Assembly: GCF_000350225.1 (NCBI RefSeq) | Contig: NW_005179120.1 | Coordinates: forward strand, 280,060 to 344,059 | Length of the DNA: 64,000 nucleotides | Origin: Chondrus crispus | Taxonomy: Eukaryota; Rhodophyta; Florideophyceae; Gigartinales; Gigartinaceae | Direction: 5' to 3' | Shown here: positions 57,911 through 64,000 of the stretch, piece by piece | Layout: the number at the start of each line of letters is the position of its first letter | Position numbering within the stretch: the stretch's first letter is position 1 | Program-made: the position numbers and the translations under genes | Notes under the pieces: generated by a model | The model's database searches: none | Told to the model about the DNA's origin: nothing | What the model saw: only the letters and a program-made list of their open reading frames with translations

Positions 57911-59085
57911 AGTCTTCTGGATTCAAGGGGGCAACACCAGAGCCTCATCCGAGAAGTCCATGCATTACATAGAACTGATTCTCAACCCCGAGAGACAGAG
58001 AATACTGCAGGACCGAGAACAAGTCCTTCTTCTCCGCTGGGTCAGCCACAAGTCAACACGCAGAGCAACCTGACTGCACAAATGTTTCTCATAGAGGTAA
58101 TCTCTCTGAGGGATCCCCAAAGTGCCCAAATCGATGAAGTAAAGAAACACGAGATCTAAGGTCTCTTAAAGAGGGGTACAATCAAGTTGGTAATGAAGGA
58201 AGAATTACGGAGAAGCCGAACATTCTGCCATCTTGCTTTATTCTGGTTACCCAGAGCGATGATAATGGAGATGAAGTTCTGAAGGTACGTTTCGTTCTCG
58301 GTGGAAATATGGATCGTGACAGGCGCAGTGTGCTTCAAAATGCAACAACTCTGATTCAGAGTTGCTTCAGAAGCAGTCATCCATATGAATGCTCGTTGCT
58401 CTGGCCACGATTCTTGATTTCAATCTCTGGGCCACGGAAATCAACCAGGCGTCTTTGCGGTCTCCGGAACAGCTCCAGAGGAAAATAGTTCTCCGGCCGG
58501 ATGTACTTGAGCTAGACTGAAAACAGAATCTACATGTCGTGAAGCCACTCTACTGTCTAAGCGATGATGGTGACCATTGACGAGAGACACTGAGCGAGCA
58601 CCACAAGAAAGAGCTAAAATGAAACAGGCAACAGGGGGTTTCCCTCTTTTTCAAGCGCATAACAGACAGACTTGTTGGCTTTTCGAGATCCTGTGTTGAT
58701 GTCCTATGTCGATGACATACTGAGAGCAAGGAATATGCAATTTGAGGAGGATTTCTCAAAAATCATCACCTCGGCGTTTGAATCGAATCCCATGGCGCCG
58801 ATTTCATTCTCGTTTATTGGAATGCACAGCAAAGGGACGCCAGCAGATAACTTTATTTCACGAAAGACCTGCATATTGAAGCTCGTTATTTTACCCTATA
58901 CTGCGACAATCGATGGCTTCAGGTCTGTTAGTGCTAAGCTGGCATGGATTTTCAATACGAGACCCGTTGTTGCTTGTGCTGTTTCTTTTGCAGCACAGAT
59001 CACGCCAAAAACGTTCAACTCCCAATCCTTCAAGTCCTTGAACAAGATAATCAAACATCTAAAGTCTACAATAGAATTGTCTTAG
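57911..59085 (+). pseudogene. Element E reverse transcriptase
   Basis: Scattered frames show the copia RT blocks in order: GTIKLVMKEEL near 58170, KVRFVLGGNMDRDRRS near 58285, LATILDFNLWATEINQA near 58400, VVKPLYCLSDDGDH near 58545, and the catalytic MSYVDDILRA near 58700, where YVDD is intact. At least six frame breaks are needed to read them through. Confidence 0.8.
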
Positions 59086-59631
59086 TGTTTCCCGAAATTA
59101 GACAAGGGTAGTTTACAGCTCACTGTCTACTCTCATTCTTCTCTCAACAACACACCTGACGATCATAGTCAGTCTGGCTATATTATCTTGTTGGTGCACA
59201 ACAATTGAGATTATTGCTTCCGTCAATTCTCATCTCACAAAATAGTGCAGGGTTGCTATGTTCAGTGACACTGGAGAGACATTGGCGATAGCCGAAGCCT
59301 TCTACAAATCCTTTATCCTTAAGCATGACTTGAAAATAATTTTGGGGAAGCATATCCTTTTATTGATGCTTATCGACTTCAAGGTGTCTTCGATGTTATC
59401 ACTGGTAACAAATACACCTGAGAAGCACACTTAATGGTTGATATCACGGCCTTGCAGCAAGCGTATCATGGCAGAACGATCGATAATATCGGCCTTATCT
59501 TGAGGGAGCGCAATGCCGCCGATGCACTGAAAATGATTGCACCGAACGCGGCACTGCAAAATCTGATGCAGAAAAACGAAGCAAGACATTCGGTCGAAAA
59601 GTATATTGTTGACCACATGTTACGAACTTAG
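59086..59631 (+). pseudogene. Element E RNase H
   Basis: Copia-type RNase H blocks follow directly: LQLTVYSHSSLNNTPDDHS near 59115, SHKIVQGC near 59235, and a clean 65-codon end (59434-59631) with MVDITALQQAYHGRTIDN and LRERNAADALKMIAPNAAL, the conserved C-terminal part of copia Pol. Confidence 0.8.
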
Positions 59632-60890
59632 ACACCATTTCTCAAATTTAGAAATGGGAAATGGTGGTGCATGTATAGATAAACAATTCGGACATTCAAC
59701 ATCTGGCGTGGGAAACTTTATTCGTTAACCTTCAGATATTACTTCCTTGGGACAGCTTAAACGTCCGGAAAGTATGGTTTCTGTTTGCGTTTGCGTTGTG
59801 TAGGCAAAGCTCCACTTTTAATATCAGGTCAGCACCAGCTTGGGGTGAGTAAAGCTGAGACACGATTCCCGACTGCTTGAATTCTCAAAGTGTTGAAGAA
59901 ACGTAACTACAGAGAGCAGTCTGCCGTACCCCAGAAAAGGGCGAAGAACTGCCACGACTCGAGCCGCTGCGAGAATGACTCGTTTGCAGGACATTGCTTA
60001 CCTTTTTGTTTCTTTACAAGCGATAGACCTTGTTGCAAATTCAATATGCCTGGGCGTACAGACGTGACATAGCTGTCTTGCTGGGAAAGGAGGGCAATTT
60101 CAATTGGTTCATGGCACCCACAGCGAGTGTGTGCTGTGACACATTTTCTCCATTTCGTTTGCGACAGGCTTTTTTATGAGTCATGTTTTTCTTTTGCAGC
60201 AGTATCATTATGTGACCGATTTAGTCGCGGTGAGAGTCGACGGGGAAGCATTTTTGAGTGGGCGTTTCGGGAGTTTGGCTCATTTGACCGGTTGACATTA
60301 TTTTTAGGGCGAAGTCCATCATGGTTGACATAGTGCTACGTGATCTCGGTACAAATGTCATAATCTTGCAACATCTCCTGACAGTTGTAATTGCAATTCG
60401 AAATCGAATAAGTTGTAAACATGACACCTATAATTCGTTCTGGACGAAATGGTAGAGCCATTATCGGGTCACCGCGGTAATTGTTGAAATATATCACACG
60501 GTGAGGGACATACAGAAGCCAATTCCAACAAGGTGGTTATCTCACATTGAATTGCACCATCGTCGCAATTACTGCGTTGTAAATCGAAGATGTTGGCAGA
60601 ATGGATCAGATAATTGAAGATGGTTGTCATATGTGCAATATCCTGGAGCGATGCTGTTGGGCAATTTAGATATGTTTGTAATCGTTCTGGTTCAAGTATG
60701 GAAACTAAGCACTATCTGGCTCCGAACACATTTTAGCGGGGCGAGCACATGTCTACAACTCGTAAATCACGTGGGGAATGGATGCCAAGTACTCACCGGT
60801 CCCAAATTTAGGACCAAATCAGACCACTCCATCCCACATATCCCTTTTGACCGATGTTTCAACTAATACCCACCCCATAGGAAATTGAGA
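59632..60890. other. Gap without a recognised gene
   Basis: AT-richer DNA with only short frames. The 3-prime LTR of element E should lie here if retained, but none was recognised. An inverted repeat, CACCATTTCTCAAATTTAGA against TAGAAATGGGAAATGGTG, lies at about 59632-59673. Confidence 0.35.
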
Positions 60891-61515
60891 GTATTCAGAA
60901 GCGGCAATCACGGCGGCGGCGGCGAGAGGGGAGGGGAAAGGGGGGCGAAGCAGTGAGAGTGGTCTGGAACGTCGAGCGGGTCGCGCGGGGCCGGACTGGG
61001 TGCCGGATAGCAAGGATGGCGCGTGCGGCGATGGTCCGGTCGAGGGCGGCGCTGATGATGAAAGACAGCAGGGGGCGAGGATTTAGAGCAACAGGTCGGT
61101 GGTAAGCGCGTGCAGTAGCAAGATGATCTCGTCCCGGAGGGAGAGTAGGTGGCGTTGCGAAGGGAACGTGAGGGGTGGGCTGGATTGCGGGCGGCGCAGA
61201 AAATGCAGACGGGAGGGTGGGTGCTACAACGCAGACAGGCGCTGCGGGAGGCGGCACCGAAGGACGTGCATGTGAGGGAGGGCCTGGGAGGAATATAGGG
61301 CACACAGAGAGCAGAGAAAGAGGGCCAGGGCGGGAGGTAATTTCAGGAAGGAGGCGAAGGAGTAATGCGAGGAAGGAAGTGGAGGGGATGCGAAGAGGTG
61401 CAAGGTGGTGCGTAAAAAGTACGGATGGAAGTGGAGAGGGGAGAGGAGTGCGGAGGGGCGTGTGTGTGACGTGCAGATCATGGAACGGGAAAGATGACAT
61501 CCAGGTGAGAAATGA
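60891..61515. other. Purine-rich, G-rich island
   Basis: About 620 bp whose plus strand is strongly G+A biased (GGGGAGGGGAAAGGGGGGCG at its start, later runs of GGAGG and AGAGGG), set in AT-rich DNA. The opposite strand is open for 201 codons with a Pro/Ser/Leu/Thr-rich sequence, most simply explained by the bias. No motif identified. Confidence 0.6.
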
Positions 61516-62796
61516 CTGAGGCTTCTTACAACAAATATGATAATGATAAGCAATTATTTCGTTGTTGTTGAATTCACTTTTAGTAACTACTCCAAATTTG
61601 ATGGGGGTTGATTATGACAACCATTTTGAATAATGACAATAACATTTACTGCCTTTTGGAATTAGCCGCGTATTCTGTCATCGTGGTTGACATTTGAGCT
61701 CATTTTACCATCACATTGGCAATGGATTGCTGTTCTGTCATCAACTGTGAAAAAGGTCCCAAACATTTCCAGATAGAAATACTACAGATTATGACAAGTA
61801 CCCTGAATTAAATTTGTATAACTATAAAGGACATTTTCCTTATTACAATTGGTGGTCTCCGAATGTGGTGGAACCGATAGAGATCCGTTTAACGAGAGTT
61901 TCTCTTTATTGGGGGTACGAGTTATCCAGAAAACACTGTACCGAAGTCACAAAACGAGATTCTTTATTAACGAAGGATACGTTGTTTCCACGAATAGTGT
62001 GGGATAAACTGATAAACGTTTTAAAGGCCTATAACATCGTAAAGAGCGTCACACATATAGATGAACTTGCTGCAGCCATCGCTCCAGTTACATCTGTAAT
62101 CTCTTCGTATGGGACTTTTCAATGGGATGTACTGCTCGCTCAAAACTCTGAGGTTTCAAAATAATTCCTTGCAGTTCGTTGGGATTCTTGTTGCTGTTTG
62201 TCGCTGAGAGCTTCTCGTGATAAGATTTCCATAGTACAGCTGACTTGCCGTAGTTTTCTTGCGCTCTTTTGGCATCGGTTCATGGAGCATTCTTGATATC
62301 TAAAGAGAATTCGGGACGCGAAGGTATGGGCTCATAACTATTTAGATATAGGGGCAGGCTGAGGTCAGGATGCAGGTTAGGATTTGAGCGTTACGGCAGG
62401 TACGTAAAGTGCCTTGGTTTTGCCTTTACCTGATGCAGAGATAGTGCAGCACTTAGGCCCTGGCCTCAACGACGCGACGAGAGGGAGTTCAAATTTACTG
62501 CACTGCTAAAGGTTCATGCAAGAACAAAGTACAAAAGACAGGGGATATGAATCTATGGCACATTAATTGCAGAGAAAGCACGATAAGATTTCGAGTAAGA
62601 GTGCATTCTACTTCTCGATCGGACGTGCAAGAGCAAGTCGAAGGCCCTCGACAGCTGACATAGAATGCTTCTGCCATGCAATTATTGCACTTTCCTCTAC
62701 AGTACCCTTCTGGGCGGCTCAATTCTACATAGATTCTCTGGAGTCGGAAATCATTGAATTTACCAATCATATCGACGATTTTTTGTCCTCCGCAAC
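61516..62796. other. Gap without a recognised gene
   Basis: AT-rich with a plus-strand frame of 116 codons at 61814-62164 (MYNYKGHFPYYNWWSPNVV) that may be coding but is unrecognised, and a 115-codon minus frame at 62842-62495. Confidence 0.35.
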
Positions 62797-62896
62797 ATCC
62801 GACAAAGCCTACAATAATTGTAGGCTTTGTCGGATCTTGCACTTTATAATTGACCTACATTCGTAATTGTTACGAATGTGGGTCACTTATAAAGTG
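62797..62896. repeat. Two adjacent hairpins
   Basis: The first, 62797-62835, has perfect 19-bp arms (ATCCGACAAAGCCTACAAT) around one base. The second, 62840-62896, has arms of about 27 bp (CACTTTATAATTGACC then TACATTCGTAA) with a TTG loop and two mismatches. Four bases separate them. Confidence 0.92.
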
Positions 62897-63687
62897 AACC
62901 GGGAACACTTTCATCGAAATTGCAAGAGACGCATGAGTCCATGGCGGCTGTCTGCATTCTAATATCTTCAAACCTCCCTTTTCTCCCCTTATCGCCACCT
63001 TTTCGCGGGCGAGGCCATGAGGCAGTCTGTAAATCACCCGAAATGTCCTCTGAAGCGTCATTTTGCGCTACTAAAGAAAGGCCGGGAATGGTGGGAGCAC
63101 AATACCCCTTGTCGTCAAAACATATTACGCAAACGGTGGGCACTTGAGACCCCTCTTGCGTTCCGAATTCATAATGTAGACAGGTTTTGGTGTTGTCGAT
63201 TATGAAAGCCTGTCCCGACGATGATTGCAGATGTTGGGCCGCGGCTTTTGCGGTATTTGATTTACGGCCTCGTTGGGCGACTTTCGCAAACTTTGGGGGT
63301 GACAATTGAGTATCCAACAACTTACTGACATTGAATTTGTCCTTCACTGGCACTTGAATCTCAGCCATTGCAGTTTGCGCCGACTTTTTTTGCACTTGTC
63401 AGTCGCCGTATTTCGGCAAGCAGCCTTCGAAACTCATATCTTGCCTTTGACAAACGGCTATTTCGAATGACATTCTCACTACGAGTTTGAATATTACGAA
63501 CACGCCTCTTTAGAGTGTTATCAATGACTTGGCTGGGAGTAAATCGATCAAGAAATTGATAGTTCATAGGCCACAACCCGGCCTCGACAAACGACTTTCG
63601 AGCAACCTCTGGCGTGAGCGCACGATGCCCGGCTACAGCAGGCTTTATTTTGAATGCCGAATTTGCCCAAGGAACATGAATAATCAT
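62883..63687 (-). pseudogene. Tigger/pogo-type transposase C-terminus, copy 3
   Basis: The minus frame 63687-63361 starts MIIHVPWANSAFKIKPAVAG and includes ALTPEVARKSFVEAGLWPMN, the family segment after the last catalytic residue. An overlapping frame, 63395-62883, continues with FNVSKLLDTQLSPPKFAKVA and a Cys-containing tail (VCVICFDDKGYCAP). It matches copy 2 at 20.8-21.2 kb in both parts. The catalytic region would lie to the right and is replaced by an LTR at 63719, so the gene is truncated. Confidence 0.7.
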
Positions 63688-63718
63688 AAGAAGTTCGTCG
63701 TCTGTGTTCCGAACAATG

Positions 63719-64000
63719 TGTAGTAGTATGACAATTCCGTTTCGGACGCTTTACAGTAGCTAGAGTGGCCTAGTTTACAGGTACCATACGTTGCGTAGTG
63801 AACACGTGCAAGCTGCAGTGACAGCACACGTGTATTAGTTTACAGGTCCGTGTACACGTGGTGCCAGGGGCACAGTGACACACGTGTACACCGGAGGTGT
63901 CTCTTACAGTAGTTATGATAGCTACTGTACAGTAGTCGTACAGTAGGTTGAGACTCGAGGGAGGCAGACGTACTAGAGAGGAACTGCCTCCCTCCCGGAG
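63719..64000 (+). repeat. Start of another LTR, continues beyond the window
   Basis: Starts TGTAGTAGTATGACAATTCC and is followed by many ACACGTG and CACGTG motifs and GTACAGTAG repeats, as in 56972-57585 and 47199-47874. Likely the same broad family; the right end is outside the window. Confidence 0.55.

Larger units (their letters stand above)
55844..59631 (+). mobile_element. Ty1/copia element E, fungal-type, degenerate
   Basis: Plus-strand domain order protease, integrase, RT, RNase H, which defines copia elements as opposed to gypsy. The sequence style (LDGKPVLHVID, SHNSLGQEE, MNDTAGPNGLVPSLLVFG) is that of the copia-like elements common in fungi. Gag and both LTRs are not recognised: the left side has been invaded by other elements and no LTR is seen after 59631. 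Frameshifts and stops occur throughout, and a 614-bp insertion splits the integrase. No function remains. Confidence 0.88.

Noticed and set aside
60895-61500. A 201-codon Pro/Ser-rich minus-strand protein
   Set aside because: The reading follows from the purine bias of the opposite strand; several other frames are open too and no domain is present.

Overview
The window reads as a transposon graveyard from a eukaryotic nuclear genome. There are no operons, ribosome-binding sites or dense gene arrays. Instead there are chromodomain-bearing Ty3/gypsy LTR retrotransposons, a Ty1/copia element, several LTRs standing alone, and remnants of Tigger/pogo, Tc1/mariner and PIF/Harbinger DNA transposons, many nested in one another. 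The host cannot be named from sequence alone. An alga, possibly a red seaweed, is a reasonable guess from the mix of chromoviruses, fungal-type copia and a degenerate NB-ARC gene, but this is inference. No tRNA or rRNA gene and no CRISPR array was seen. Layout: positions 1-11651 hold gypsy element A on the minus strand. Its single LTR in the window is at 10602-11651, gag, protease and pol run leftwards to 3665, and a degenerate NB-ARC gene (about 1901-3302) lies downstream of pol behind plausible splice signals. From 11652 to 14972 is a convergent pair of unrecognised genes abutting A. 15600-17257 is a Tigger transposase (plus strand), 19147-19625 a truncated LTR, 20663-22257 a second Tigger transposase (minus), and 23041-23945 a Harbinger transposase (plus). 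26050-38743 is complete gypsy element B with two 1.11 kb LTRs and a perfect GTTTT target duplication, but broken genes. 38836-46300 is gypsy element C (minus), whose pol is split by two solo LTRs. 46868-46944 is a hairpin, 47199-47874 a solo LTR with GCATT duplication, and about 47890-48670 a Tc1 transposase. 48831-55410 is a complete non-autonomous gypsy element, here called D, which keeps gag, the integrase tail and the chromodomain but has lost protease, reverse transcriptase, RNase H and the integrase core. 55844-59631 is a copia element E (plus) with protease, integrase, reverse transcriptase and RNase H in order, split by another LTR-like insertion. The last 4 kb hold a purine-rich island, two hairpins, a third Tigger remnant and the start of another LTR. 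How the parts relate: A, B and D share the same 18-nt primer-binding site, B and D share a polypurine tract, and B and D retain target duplications with nearly identical LTRs although neither can make a full set of proteins. The simplest inference is that they were mobilised by proteins from a related intact copy. A and B both require a -1 shift between gag and protease at the same place, which looks like a real expression signal. The least explained items are the NB-ARC gene behind A pol, the convergent pair at 11.7-15.0 kb, the 3-prime accessory regions with antisense frames, and the long perfect palindromes.
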